Positions 9,610-21,800 of a DNA stretch of 64,000 bases are shown piece after piece (the first letter of the stretch is position 1; each line of letters begins with the position of its first letter). The notes below the pieces were generated by a model. The model saw only the letters and a list, made by a program, of their open reading frames with translations. It did not search any database and was not told the origin of the DNA. A program made the position numbers and the translations under genes. The stretch spans positions 806,001 through 870,000 of the forward strand of contig NC_050728.1 of NCBI RefSeq assembly GCF_014133895.1. The letters are read 5' to 3'. This stretch comes from Torulaspora globosa. Its lineage: Eukaryota; Ascomycota; Saccharomycetes; Saccharomycetales; Saccharomycetaceae.

Positions 9610-10426
9610 CTAATAGTACAACCAGCCAAGAACCAAGGCGATGATGGCGATCAGAATCAATGCCGTCGAATTTAAAGCACCTTCTTGCGCGGACACAGGT
9701 TCAGTCTTGGCCGATGCGGCAGAAGGAGCACTCTTGACATGTTTCTCTGGCTCCGATGCGGGAGTGTCCTCCACAGGCTTACTTACCTCTTCCTCCTCCA
9801 CACTTCTTTTGGTTTGATCTATAGTCTGAACGGACTCCGGTGCATGCTCTGGATGAGACTCTTGGACGACTGCCGCATTGTTCTGCTCTTGTGCTTGTGC
9901 TTGTTGCGCAGGCTTCTCCACAGCTTGCTCGACGGCTTGCTGTGATGGCTCCCGCTGATCGAGTAAATATTTAACCTTTATCTTCTTCGAGACGGCCTTT
10001 TGTTTGAACTCGGCCTCCAACTCTGGCCATGCCTCAGCCACGGATTTCTCGCCCAAATCGTATGGTGCAGGTAAAGTTATCACTAGAAATTTGTCACGAC
10101 ACTTAAAATCCTCCGCAGGTTCCTTAGCAAGACCCAGAAGGATCACCTGCACCTTCACTGACTCTCCCGGTGCCACCACAGCAGCATTAGGTCTCACACA
10201 GTAGAATTTGGGAGCCGTTGTTTTGACTTTGAAAGCAATTGGCTGATCAGAATTGTTTGTAATAGTGGCATATTCAGTAGATTGCTCAGTAAAAGGAGCT
10301 GCAAGTGTTCAAGTTAGTAATCACGCCTCATCCACTGTCTCCCCTTCAAACATCATCAAAAAGGGCAAAAAACGAAATCATACGCTTATACTCCAAGAGA
10401 TCGGGACTAATATCAACTAAAACCAT
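9610..10426 (-). CDS. SCS2: VAP-family ER membrane protein Scs2/Scs22 (two exons: 10384-10426 and 9610-10298)
   Basis: Integral ER protein that tethers the ER to the plasma membrane and recruits FFAT-motif proteins such as Opi1 and oxysterol-binding proteins. The spliced product is 243 residues. Exon 1 (43 nt) encodes MVLVDISPDLLEYK plus one base; exon 2 resumes with PFTEQSTEYATITNNSDQ. The MSP domain (about residues 1-125) includes TTAPKFYCVRPNAAVV and CRDKFLVITLPAPYDLG. A Glu/Pro/Ala-rich linker and a C-terminal tail anchor ALILIAIIALVLGWLYY follow. The linker and length are Scs2-like, while the intron recalls the S. cerevisiae paralogue SCS22, as expected if this is the unduplicated ancestor of both. 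Without the first exon the MSP domain would be truncated, so the splice model is well supported. Confidence 0.92.
10299..10383 (-). other. SCS2: Spliceosomal intron in SCS2
   Basis: An 85-nt intron. The donor on the minus strand is GTATGA at 10378-10383 (slightly off the usual GTATGT), the branch point TACTAAC is at 10313-10319, and the acceptor GCAG ends at 10299. Joining keeps the frame and restores the conserved VAP N-terminus. Confidence 0.88.
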
Positions 10427-10712
10427 CTCTTCACAGCTTCCACACTCAGAAAGTCCCCGTTCCGGTTCACCTTGATGAGAGCAAGCTCCGTCTGTTATAT
10501 GCTATTTGTTCAGCCAAGTATCAAGCCTTGATTCCATGCCAGCCTGGAAAGGAAAAAAGTCCACAGAAGAAAAAAGCGGCTGATCACTTTGAACGCCACA
10601 CGCGTCACATTGTACGACAAGTAAAACTCAACTATAATACCGATTAGATAGAGGATACAGAGAGCTGTATCTGGTCGATGGCACGCATTGGCGTCGGTCT
10701 AGCGGCCGCTGG

Positions 10713-11993
<1,281 letters not shown>

Positions 11994-12057
11994 TCAACTG
12001 TCGTACTGCTAGTTCAGATGTAGCTTGTTGAAGAGACCGTTATAACTATATACGTTC

Positions 12058-12243
12058 CTACTCGAGCTTGCTGGGACCCATTCCAGCACCGCTGGAGGCG
12101 GATACCAAGCCCTGGCGACCGCTCCCGAGCGCTAGTGTTCCGGTTGAGTCTTGTTTCTCTGGTCGAAGCCGTTGTGTCGGGAGAAATTTGCCCGTGAGAC
12201 GATCAGCCAGCAAAACTGGAGCGCCAGAATCCGCGACCGGCAT
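12058..12243 (-). CDS. Unassigned small ORF upstream of MAP2 (61 codons, possibly longer)
   Basis: ATG at 12243 gives a 61-residue product beginning MPVADSGAPVLLADRL and ending GAGMGPSKLE. The same frame is open upstream to a TAG at about 12281-12283, beyond which another ATG at 12322 (in a fair context with A at -3) encodes MSRRRKKGQETPR before that stop. Read as one unit, it would be an approximately 87-residue basic protein interrupted by a single TAG. I do not recognise the product. It lies in the MAP2-MRP21 divergent interval, where S. cerevisiae has no named gene. It could be chance in GC-rich DNA, a lineage-specific small gene, or a broken one. Confidence 0.3.
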   Translation of the reverse strand: MPVADSGAPVLLADRLTGKFLPTQRLRPEKQDSTGTLALGSGRQGLVSASSGAGMGPSKLE

Positions 12244-12426
12244 TCTTGACTCGGCCAGCAGCCAATTGAGCACGCCAGGGTCCTATCGGGGCGTTTCCTG
12301 ACCTTTCTTGCGACGTCTGCTCATCGTTTGTATGTTAGATCGACTCACTAAGAGAAGTAAAAAAAACGCTGCTCATTGAGACCGACAGTTGAAAGCTAGA
12401 GATTGCCCGGAAAGCCTGAATCCGCG

Positions 12427-12945
12427 ATGTTCAAGCCTGTATGCCATGCCAATTACTCGGCCAATGCGATGAGAAGCGTACGGTTCTTCGGTGTTAGTTG
12501 TCGGGTGCTCCAGGACTTCCCAACTTTCGACCATTCGCTGCTGAACCCGTTGTCCAACAAGAGCTCTCAGAAGAGCAATCAGCTGTCGCAGAGTTTGAAT
12601 CACGACTACGTACAAAAGACCAGGTCCAATGGCCAAAATAGTGCTCGCAAGTTTGCAGAGTTTGCTCACAATCCCAGAGACGATGCCCTAAGCTCCAGAC
12701 TCACAGGCGTCGCTGCCGGCAGAACCGTTGACGTGTTCAATAACGACACTGCCAGCGCGTTCAGACAGCTCAACTCGATAATGTTTGCTAATAGAATACC
12801 CCAGGACAGCAGGAACCAGCGGTTCTACATGAAGCCCGGCAAGGTGGCCGAGCTCAAGAGATCCCAGAAACACAGAAGAGACTTCATGAAGGGCTTCAAA
12901 CGGTTGATCGAGATTGTCAAGGACGCCAAGAGGAAGGGCTACTGA
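12427..12945 (+). CDS. MRP21: Mitochondrial small-subunit ribosomal protein bS21m
   Basis: A 172-residue mitoribosome small-subunit protein related to bacterial bS21 (177 in S. cerevisiae). The N-terminus [20 protein letters not shown] is basic and free of acidic residues, as expected of a mitochondrial presequence. The C-terminal S21 domain is strongly conserved: [19 protein letters not shown] followed by [21 protein letters not shown] at the end. Start: ATG 12427; codons upstream in frame lack an ATG. It is divergent from MAP2 and followed by AVT5/6 on the same strand, as in S. cerevisiae. Confidence 0.93.
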   Translation: MFKPVCHANYSANAMRSVRFFGVSCRVLQDFPTFDHSLLNPLSNKSSQKSNQLSQSLNHDYVQKTRSNGQNSARKFAEFAHNPRDDALSSRLTGVAAGRTVDVFNNDTASAFRQLNSIMFANRIPQDSRNQRFYMKPGKVAELKRSQKHRRDFMKGFKRLIEIVKDAKRKGY

Positions 12946-13084
12946 TCGAGCGAGCGGTAGGGTTCGTGCCATTTAGTTCACTACATTGTGTTCATTTCTG
13001 TACATATCGTGTAAAAACAAAGCGTAGGACTATCTCTGATAGAGAGCGACCAAAGACAGTGTTAAGGAAAGAGTCGGTCTCTCA

Positions 13085-14446
13085 ATGTCTTCAAGCGTTC
13101 GTTCAGGTGTAATCACTCTGCTGCACACGGCATGTGGTGCTGGTATCTTAGCGATGCCGTACGGGTTTAAACCGTTCGGTGTCATACCGGGGATTGCCAT
13201 GATATCGTTCTGCGCTCTCTGCTCGCTTGCTGGACTACTGTTGCAGGCCAAAGTGGCTCGTTACGTGCCTGGCAGATCGGCTTCTTTCTTCTCGCTGACT
13301 CAGATTATCAATCCGAACTTGAGCGTTATCTTCGATGTTGCAATTGCTATCAAGTGTTTTGGCGTTGGGGTCTCATACATGATTGTTGTTGGCGACCTGA
13401 TGCCGCAAATAGCGGCAGTGTTCAGTTCGCACGAGCTGCTTTTGAACCGGAACCTCCATATCACTCTGATCATGTTGTTCATCGTGGCTCCGCTGTGCTT
13501 CCTCAAGAAACTCAGTTCGCTGAGATATGCGTCGCTGGTGGCGCTCTCTGCCGTGGCGTACCTGTGTGTGCTGATCCTAGTGCATTTTGCATGGCCCTCG
13601 CAAGATATAGAGGAGCTCAAAGGACGTGTTTCCCTTGGTCTGCCGGACGGACACACCAATCCGCTGACAACGCTGCCAATCTTTGTGTTTGCATACACCT
13701 GTCACCACAACATGTTCTCTGTGATAAATGAGCAGGCGGACGACTCCTTTGGAAACGCCAGGAGAGTGGCCATTTACGCCATGTCGCTGGCGTTGGCGCT
13801 CTACGTTCTCGTGGGCGGACTGGGCTATCTGACCTTTGGCGATCACATCATCGGGAATATCATCAAACTGTACCCGCAGTCCGTCTCCACGACTGTCGGG
13901 AGAATTGCAATCGTGCTGCTTGTCATGCTTGCGTTCCCGCTGCAATGCCATCCCGCCAGGGCGTCCGTCAACCACATCCTGTTCTACATCCAGGAACGCA
14001 AGAAGCAAAGCATGAGAACGGACAACCGCGTCGGCGCCGGTACAGTCGACGAAGCCTCCACACTGATTGTGAATCCCGAGCAAGAATATATTATCGACGA
14101 ACTCATCGAGGAGGACTCGAGCCAGCAACCGCAGGTGGTTACATTACATGGCAGGAAATTCGTCATAATTACCACTGTACTACTGATCGCCTCCTATCTA
14201 CTGGCGGTGTCCGTTTCCTCGCTGGCCCGTGTACTAGCCATCGTCGGTGCTACTGGTTCCACATCCATTTCCTTCATCCTGCCCGGGATCTTCGGCTACC
14301 AGCTGATCGGATCAGAGATAGAAGCCGGCTCCCTGCAGCTCAAGACCAGGCTCTTCAAGTACAGCGGCCTCTTGCTCGCCATCTGGGGACTTCTGGTGAT
14401 GGTTACATCTCTGACGGCCACTTTGACGATGCATTCTTCGCATTGA
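13085..14446 (+). CDS. AVT5: Vacuolar amino acid exporter, Avt5/Avt6 type
   Basis: A 453-residue member of the amino acid/auxin permease family (APC superfamily). Avt6 exports acidic amino acids from the vacuole, and Avt5 is its duplicate. Seen: N-terminal signature SGVITLLHTACGAGILAMPY (TM1), about 11 hydrophobic segments, FVFAYTCHHNMFSVINE in the middle of the protein, and a charged cytosolic loop at about residues 300-350. This single gene stands where S. cerevisiae has AVT5 (YBL089W) and AVT6 (YER119C); the symbol is chosen by orientation and neighbour (MRP21), and either name would fit. Start: ATG 13085. Confidence 0.92.
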   Translation: MSSSVRSGVITLLHTACGAGILAMPYGFKPFGVIPGIAMISFCALCSLAGLLLQAKVARYVPGRSASFFSLTQIINPNLSVIFDVAIAIKCFGVGVSYMIVVGDLMPQIAAVFSSHELLLNRNLHITLIMLFIVAPLCFLKKLSSLRYASLVALSAVAYLCVLILVHFAWPSQDIEELKGRVSLGLPDGHTNPLTTLPIFVFAYTCHHNMFSVINEQADDSFGNARRVAIYAMSLALALYVLVGGLGYLTFGDHIIGNIIKLYPQSVSTTVGRIAIVLLVMLAFPLQCHPARASVNHILFYIQERKKQSMRTDNRVGAGTVDEASTLIVNPEQEYIIDELIEEDSSQQPQVVTLHGRKFVIITTVLLIASYLLAVSVSSLARVLAIVGATGSTSISFILPGIFGYQLIGSEIEAGSLQLKTRLFKYSGLLLAIWGLLVMVTSLTATLTMHSSH

Positions 14447-14774
14447 TTGCACCTCGCACACCACAGACAAGAAAGCACCACCTTTAGAGGCGACAAGAGA
14501 CCCTACTAGCGATGATTCCAGAGCCGGCAGAGCCACCAGCAGCTAGATTACTGGTATTATGGTTGCTGCACGTGATGCCTGCTCTCGAATTCTCGGTGAG
14601 CTCAAATTCTTCATGCCGATGCTGATCTCATCTCGTAAAACAAACAGCAACGACGTTTAGACTTTGGAATATACTACCTTCTTTGGACTATCGGAACTAT
14701 TTCAACTTGCTCGAAACCATTGCTGGCATAAGGAAGCCAGCTGAAGTTATCGGTAAACTTCGAAGGACTTGAAG
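14447..14774. other. Intergenic region AVT5-SHO1
   Basis: This 328-bp interval contains no gene I can support. It has a CACGTG at 14570-14575 and otherwise mixed sequence expected of a terminator plus promoter. Confidence 0.6.
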
Positions 14775-15767
14775 ATGTCTATGCCAAGCCGAGCTAGTGC
14801 GAGAGCTCAGAGGAGCAGATCACAGATCGAATATTCTTTCCGTCCGAGTAACTTGTTTTCTGATCCCTTTGCCATATCTTCAATCTCAATCTGCCTTCTT
14901 TCATGGATCATAGCATTTGTCGGCTGCATCACTACAGCCTCTGGAAACCAGTCGTTCCCTCGATTCACCTGGTGGGGGATCGTGTATGAACTGATGATAC
15001 TCTGCATGACGATTACGTTCTACTGTTTCAATGTAGTGGATTACTATAAGACGTTTTTGACGGGGGCCTTTGCCGTGGCGTTCATTTACACAACCAATAG
15101 CGCGACTATATTGGTGTACGGAGATGGTTCGAAGAAGGCTGCGGCGTCAGCGGGAGTGATTCTTTTGTCCATTGTGAATCTCATCTGGATATTCTACTTT
15201 GGAAGCGATAACGGCTCGCCCACCAATAGATGGATCGATTCGTTCTCTTTGAGAGGAATTAGACCGTCACCGTACGAAGATGCATTTCTGAGGGCCAGAC
15301 GCCGTTCGGTCGGAAGAGCTTTGCAGACTGGACCAAAGAGCAACAGATACACTAGCGATAACTTCTACCCAGAGAACCTGCCTCAGAACTATGTCTCGTC
15401 GACGGCGTTGGCAGGGTTCGAGAATACAGATCCAACGTACAGTTCCAACGCGCAGGTTAATAACGCAGACAACAATGCCGGAAACACGTTCATCACTGAC
15501 TCCACGAATGCGAATACGGATACAACTATGAGCGGCACGCTCGAGCTGTACAGTGATGCTGGGGATGAAAGTTTTCCTTACACCGCTAAAACGCTATACT
15601 CCTACCAGGCAGACGCTGGGGACGCTTACGAGATATCATTTGAGCAGGGAGAGATCCTCAAGGTCAGTGACATCGAAGGCCGTTGGTGGAAGGCCAAGAG
15701 GGCCAACGGGGAAACAGGTATTATCCCCAGCAATTACGTGCAATTGGTTGATAACGATGTTCTGTAG
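14775..15767 (+). CDS. SHO1: Osmosensor and HOG-pathway scaffold Sho1
   Basis: Plasma-membrane osmosensor that scaffolds Pbs2, Ste11 and Cdc42 in the HOG and filamentous pathways. The product is 330 residues (367 in S. cerevisiae). Seen: four transmembrane segments in about residues 35-155 (ISSISICLLSWIIAFVGCI, SFPRFTWWGIVYELMILC, KTFLTGAFAVAFIYTTNSAT, KKAAASAGVILLSIVNLIW), a linker with the conserved NYVSSTALAGFENT, and a C-terminal SH3 domain (about 270-328) with ALYDY-like LYSYQADAGDAYEISFEQ, GRWWKAKRANGETGIIPSNY. Start: ATG 14775, with M-S-M matching family starts. It is a YER118C orthologue in a YBL context. Confidence 0.96.
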   Translation: MSMPSRASARAQRSRSQIEYSFRPSNLFSDPFAISSISICLLSWIIAFVGCITTASGNQSFPRFTWWGIVYELMILCMTITFYCFNVVDYYKTFLTGAFAVAFIYTTNSATILVYGDGSKKAAASAGVILLSIVNLIWIFYFGSDNGSPTNRWIDSFSLRGIRPSPYEDAFLRARRRSVGRALQTGPKSNRYTSDNFYPENLPQNYVSSTALAGFENTDPTYSSNAQVNNADNNAGNTFITDSTNANTDTTMSGTLELYSDAGDESFPYTAKTLYSYQADAGDAYEISFEQGEILKVSDIEGRWWKAKRANGETGIIPSNYVQLVDNDVL

Positions 15768-15838
15768 GATTTTTACTAGCCAGGTTCAATCTGTGTCTAC
15801 GTTGCGCTTAAAATGCATTAAGATGACCGTGTAACAAT

Positions 15839-18800
15839 CTAATAAAATGGTGACCAGCCCATATATACTAGAGATAGGTTCTGAGGATCTGACGCTTGTT
15901 GGATCAGCTCTTGAACGGTTGCTTCTACGCTCAGCCCATTACCAATCAGTTTTTCCTCGACGCCTTTCAAGGCCCTATAAGACTCCTGATTTTGCTCCTC
16001 CCCTTTCACCTTCGAATTAGAACTCTCGCTGTCGAAGCTTAGGCTGCTGTACTCTTGGCTTTCCTCTTCTAGCAGGTGCTTGTGTTTCTTAACGGGCGAC
16101 ATCACCCAGGAATAAAGAGGATCCCACTTCAGTATGTTCAAGACATGCATGACTTTTTCGTAGTTATCTCTCAGAACTGAATAAGTATGCTCACAACTTC
16201 TTCTGTAAAGTCCTTCGACTCCTGTGACACCGAACCCGTCGACTATATCCCTGGTTAACCTAAATGGGACCATCTCCGGTATTGGCAAAAGTCTTCCTTG
16301 GTCAAAAGCTATACCCAGATCGATGTGCGTGGGCTTACCAGTTTCATGATCCAGAAGTATATTGTTCAAGTGACGATCTCCGAGCCCCAGTATGTAACCA
16401 ACGATGGATGTTGTAGCTATACCCTTAGTGTACGTTTTTTTGGCCTCAAACCATTGATCAGGATCAGGAAATGAATCGAAGAAGAAGTGTCTTAGCTGAG
16501 GTTTGATTTCCTCCGTCAGCTTGATGTAAATACGGAGCCTTTCGCTATTCGATTTCGTCTGAACCTTTTTCATTTCATTTCTGGCCTCGTTGAATGAAAC
16601 CTTGTCCTTCGCATGTAAAGCTGTGAGAACTTGATGCAACGAGAGAGAATTTGTCACAAACTCAATAATACCGGCCCTTGGTCCGAGAGGAATTACAGTA
16701 TAAGTACTGATCGTCAAATTTAGTTTACGCATTCGCTTCTCCCGTTGTAAGATGCTGTTCACCTGCTGGAAAACTTTCTCCATGATAGCGTCCTGGCGCA
16801 AGTCATCGTTACTTCCTTTCATCAAAACTTTGTGCCGGGACCCATCTGAGATAGTAAATGTGACGATTTTAGGCAGAGATAAACCAGTAACAGATATATC
16901 CACCATTTCTCCAACTGAAACAATATAAGGCCTTGGCACTTTTCCGTCACTCGAGCTTTTTATCTGCCATTTCGAGGTGGGTAGTGGTAATTTCAGATTG
17001 GGCAAAGTTTTAAGCCAATATGAACCAATTTTTAGATTTTGTAAGTGAATTTTCTTCGTTCCCTTTGGGCTCACTGATAGCTGAAAGTTTGCAAGCTCAA
17101 CTGACATCTCACAGAACTCTTTCAAGGGTAACACATAGCTTCGATAATAGCTGCCATTGTCATAGGCTTGAAGCTCCGAGAGGATCTTATCTACAGCTTT
17201 AATCTTCTGCGGTATTATGGAATCGCTGGTAAAGGAATGATTCTCATAAAGTTTCATGCTCAAAACCGGGTATAAAGACTCATAAGGCAATTTGTACAGC
17301 ACGCGCTTCATCGTTAATTGCAAGGGTTTTTGAAACTCCTTATCTTCAATTGATAATTTGGAGGCTATTTGGTTTACCCAAGGTAAAAATTTCCAGCTTG
17401 GTATCATGCCAATTTCCTTCTTGAGAAGTGAATTGATACTATCATCGCCGTCATGCTCAAACCACAGCCCACAAAACTTATCCAACACATCTCCGTCGTA
17501 CTTGTTCGTGAAGACTAAAGTATTGATGAAATAATGAAGGGACCGCCATACAAATTGAACCCTTTGTACTAGTAAAGAGTTTAAAATCTCCCTATCGCTA
17601 TTCAACTGCAGGAGCACTCGATTGTAATGCCTTCTGGCGTCTTTACGCTCGTTGCTAGACAGATTAGTTTTCTTGTGAATCACTTCCAAAGCGCGAGACT
17701 CTTGAGTACCTCGCTCGCATCTTTTTTGCCTTTCTTCAATTTGCCCACTATCTTTCATCTTCTTCACTTGCGTATGCAAGAAATTCGCTAGAACATAGAA
17801 GGTGTCAGCTCGAACCTCATGATCTTTTACGGTTGTCTCGAAGTCCTTGATATACTTTTCAAAAATAGCTGAGGCAGTTTCTAAACGGGACTTCGACGTC
17901 CAATTAACGAGCAACGCTCGGATTTCATCTTTTGAGACAGCCAACAAAGGACCGAGTGGCCCGCTGCCAGAGTCCTCTGGATGCTCTTCAAGCAAAGCCT
18001 TCAAGAGCGTAACCGGCGTTTTGCTGTCACCACTTTCCCACAGAGCCTTAGCAGATACATAGGATCCCAAAATTCGATAGACTGATGAAGTGTTCTCCGG
18101 TTGAAAAAAGCGACCAAACAAAATGGCATTCCTTAGGGCATCTTGAGAACATTTTTCTTGGATAGACAATTGCACGTTATTAACTAAAAGGGCAGCAGAG
18201 CATATCTTAACATTGTGCGCAGATAGAGATGACGCACTAAATTCTCTGTCCATTAAGAGCTGCGAAAGCAGAAATCTTGCCTGGATGTTCGACTTATAGT
18301 CCCTGAAGTCATAACTATGTAAAGCTCTCTTATCCAAGGCGAAAGAATTGTGAATAAAACCCATCATGCCTTCCGAAGATTTGAAATCCTCTGTCATTTG
18401 CTTCAATAACGCAATCTCCGCTATTGTTTCAGCCCACTCCAGCCTCTCCTCGAAAGACGACCTATTTCTTACCAATTCAACCATTGCATCATCAAGTATC
18501 CGTGAAGGCGACTGAACACCGGATGAGACTGATCTTAATGCAAAATACAGGCCTTTTTCCTTTGAGTCAATTACTTTTGGTACAGGTAGATCCCAATTTC
18601 CCAATTGTAGCGCCCATCTATATTCACAAAGCGTTTCTTCAAACGGTAAAAGTGTTGTACTTAGACGAGCCGCAACACCATATAGACCTTGGCATTCAGT
18701 TGTCTTCAACAAATTTAGCTTTTCAGACTTTCCGGTGTTCCAAAGTTGAGCATCTACCATGGCATTGCTATATAGGAAAGTTTTCCACGCTGTGGGTTCA

Positions 18801-21800
18801 ATTTTGGTGGCCGAATCCAGGGCCTCTATCAGGGTCTGAGGTGCTGGTAAACCTGCAAGTAGATCAACTTCACCGAGGGCTTCATATATGAGCCGCAAGC
18901 CATCATGGTCCAGGTTTGATAAATCGCCCATATATAACATTTCGAAGATCATGTAGGCGGATGTTATTTGATCTGTCTTGAGTGCAGCTTCGTAAATTGC
19001 CTTCAAAGGGAGAATGGTGCAGCAAGATGTACAAAGCGAGTCCTTCAGTTTCCTTCCTGTCATTAGCATGTTCATAATACTTAGAAGTGAGTTGACCTTT
19101 TGCTTGGCTTCGAAGCAGACCACCAATCCCCCAACTTGAGAAAATAGAGCTGTAATCCAATTAGTGCTTGTTGGGTGATCGAAGCAAATAGCCAATCTGA
19201 AAAGTATTGGTAAAATCTTTTGGGCAAAAAAGGAAGAAGTTCTGCAAAGCGGATGGAATAGTTTGAGCTTAGGTATGCTTGGTGTGAGATGTAAAATCAA
19301 TGCAGTATTGAATTTAGCCAGCCACTCTGCATACGAGATGGTCCTGTGCAGATAAGAGTCGGTGATAAAAGTATTCATGTCAGATAATAACCCCACTTCA
19401 TTGTTAATTGACCAAAAATCAGAATCTGTCACAAACCAGCAATGGAGGTTGCATCTTGTGTAGCCGCCATTGTTGACTAAGATTGCTTTCTCATCGCCAT
19501 AGGGGCCACCAGTGAGAAAGAGACCAACCATTGATGCGCAGAAGAGTCTTACAGCACATGATGCTAAGTTGGGAGGCATTTTGGCAATAGTGAGAAATTC
19601 CTTAAGAACACATTCGAGTGAGCCAAACTTATCGAAAAGCTGTTCGTAGTTTTCTCCTGAGAGTGAAGCAGGATCTAACATCACAGTCTTTAAGTCTTGC
19701 TCCGAAGTGAACGCCTTTAAATAGTAAGCCGTCCATAATTGGAAGTTTTCTGTAATAAAATCGGAAGCTATCTCATGTTTCAAAAGGTTTTGAACTGATC
19801 GAATTGAAGGCTTTTCGATATTAAGCGTATGGCTCGGCCTTTGAGCATGTCCAAGGAGCAAAGAGAGAAGGACGATCTTATCAACGCCGCAGTTTGTATG
19901 GCTCAAAATCTCGACCTTGGAGTAAACGTCTAAGCTCAACAGTTTTCCTTGAATTGCATCGTTGCAATACTTCACTGTAGTTTTCAAAACGCTAGCGGAT
20001 TCTGCAAGCCAGTTCAAAACTTCTTTCAGAGAGTTGCTTAGTTCTCCTTTGAATCTTCGTTTGAACAGAAATAGTTCACAAAATAATGGAATAAACTCCT
20101 CACCGACTGTAAAGTCGTGTTCACGGCAAATGGTCAAAATGAACACAATTATATCAGCTGTCTCGTTGTGTAATTCAAGAGAGGCCAAGCATTTGCATAA
20201 AGGTGGCAGGAACGTCGGTAAGAAATCACAGGCAGATAAACCACTGTCATTAATAGCCAAAGTGAGCTTCATTTCTCGAAGATATTTTAGCTTCTCCGAG
20301 TAGTTGAATGATTTCTCAAGATCGCTAAGGATCGAGAGAAGGATAAAGTTGATTTCATCTTTGCAGAGAGGAGACTTTTGGACGAGTTGATGCAACAATC
20401 TTCCACCTACGTCGAGAGGTATATGAATTGAATGCTGGTACCTCATTACATTTGGGTGTGAGGAGTAAAGAAGCTGTAGTCTGGATCTACAATCGCTGCT
20501 CTTCCCGATAATCGTGCTCGTTTCATAGTTTGAACCCAGGTCAACAAATCGTAAAATCCACCTAAAAGTTAAAGTACGATTCTTCGTGGTTAAAAGAGGT
20601 TCTCCGGTCAGGTTATGAAAGAAATCATGTATATCTTCGTTCATGCCACCCTCTATGAAAGAGAGCGGAAAAACCAAATAATAATACTTCGTTAATAGTT
20701 GTTTCTCATTGCAACCTGTAATATTTGTTAACTGTTCTAGAATAGTAGGTTTCTGCCTTCTGGAAAAATAAAGTGCGGATAGCTCAGCGGCGTAGAGCTC
20801 CACAAACTGCGATAAATCCATAAAACCAAAAATCCGAATATCCCACACGTCCTCAATGGATTGGCCTCGCCAAAAGGACTCATCGAACCATAGAGAAAGA
20901 ATATCGAATCTGAAAACGTCGAAGAGCTGGGTCGTATCATTTAGACCTGCGGTTAAGGCCATTTTCTTCAAAGCTGAGGCGACATAAACGCGGGTATGCT
21001 CAAAATGACTATATTGCATAAGATCTCTCATTGCCAAGCTCATGTTTAGATAGGACGCTGTCGAAATCTTCCACATTGCCAATGAGTAGAGAGCAGACAT
21101 CTCGATACTTTGTTGAGGAATTTCAACTAAACTGCATATTTCCGAAAACAGTATGTGCTGATTCTTACTGCTTACTCTTATCATGTAGTCCATCATAGAA
21201 GAGAGCTGGCTTACCATATCTACAGCATTGAGCGCTTTAAGAGTCTTGGAATATGCGGCAAAGACACGTTGTTTGCCTCCTTTAATATGACCTCGAGATA
21301 AATCATGGGACTTGAGCATATGAAGAAGCAGCTGGGACAAACGCTTAATTGCGAGTCTACCGCTGACAAACGTATCCTCGAAGCGGGCAATCACCCAATC
21401 AAAAATGTCACTGCAATCCGCGTTAAGTGGATTGTCAGAGTTTTCAAGCCATACAGTACTAACAGACTCCAAAAATGAGCAAAGACAAAAGGCCGCAACG
21501 CTAGACGTATTGTAGTCGCTTTGTAGTAAATATTCAGAGAGAATTTCGGTGAATACTTGTAATTGATGCGTAACACTGACTGAGCTTTCCTTTTGATTCC
21601 CAATCCAGTTTATTACTGGATCGATGCACGATATGAAATCATCTGTCTTCAAACCGTTTAGAAAACCCATTAGACACTCCAAAATGTCCCCGAAAGAAAT
21701 GGCTGGTTTGTGCTGTAGTACCTTCAAGAAGGCTCTTAGCGATAGGCTCACGAGAGATTCAACAGATGGATTCGTTGTGAAATTGTCTGCAGCGGCTTGA

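Noticed and set aside
13577..14128. 183-codon minus-strand frame opposite AVT5
   Set aside because: No similarity recognised and fully overlapped by a conserved transporter.
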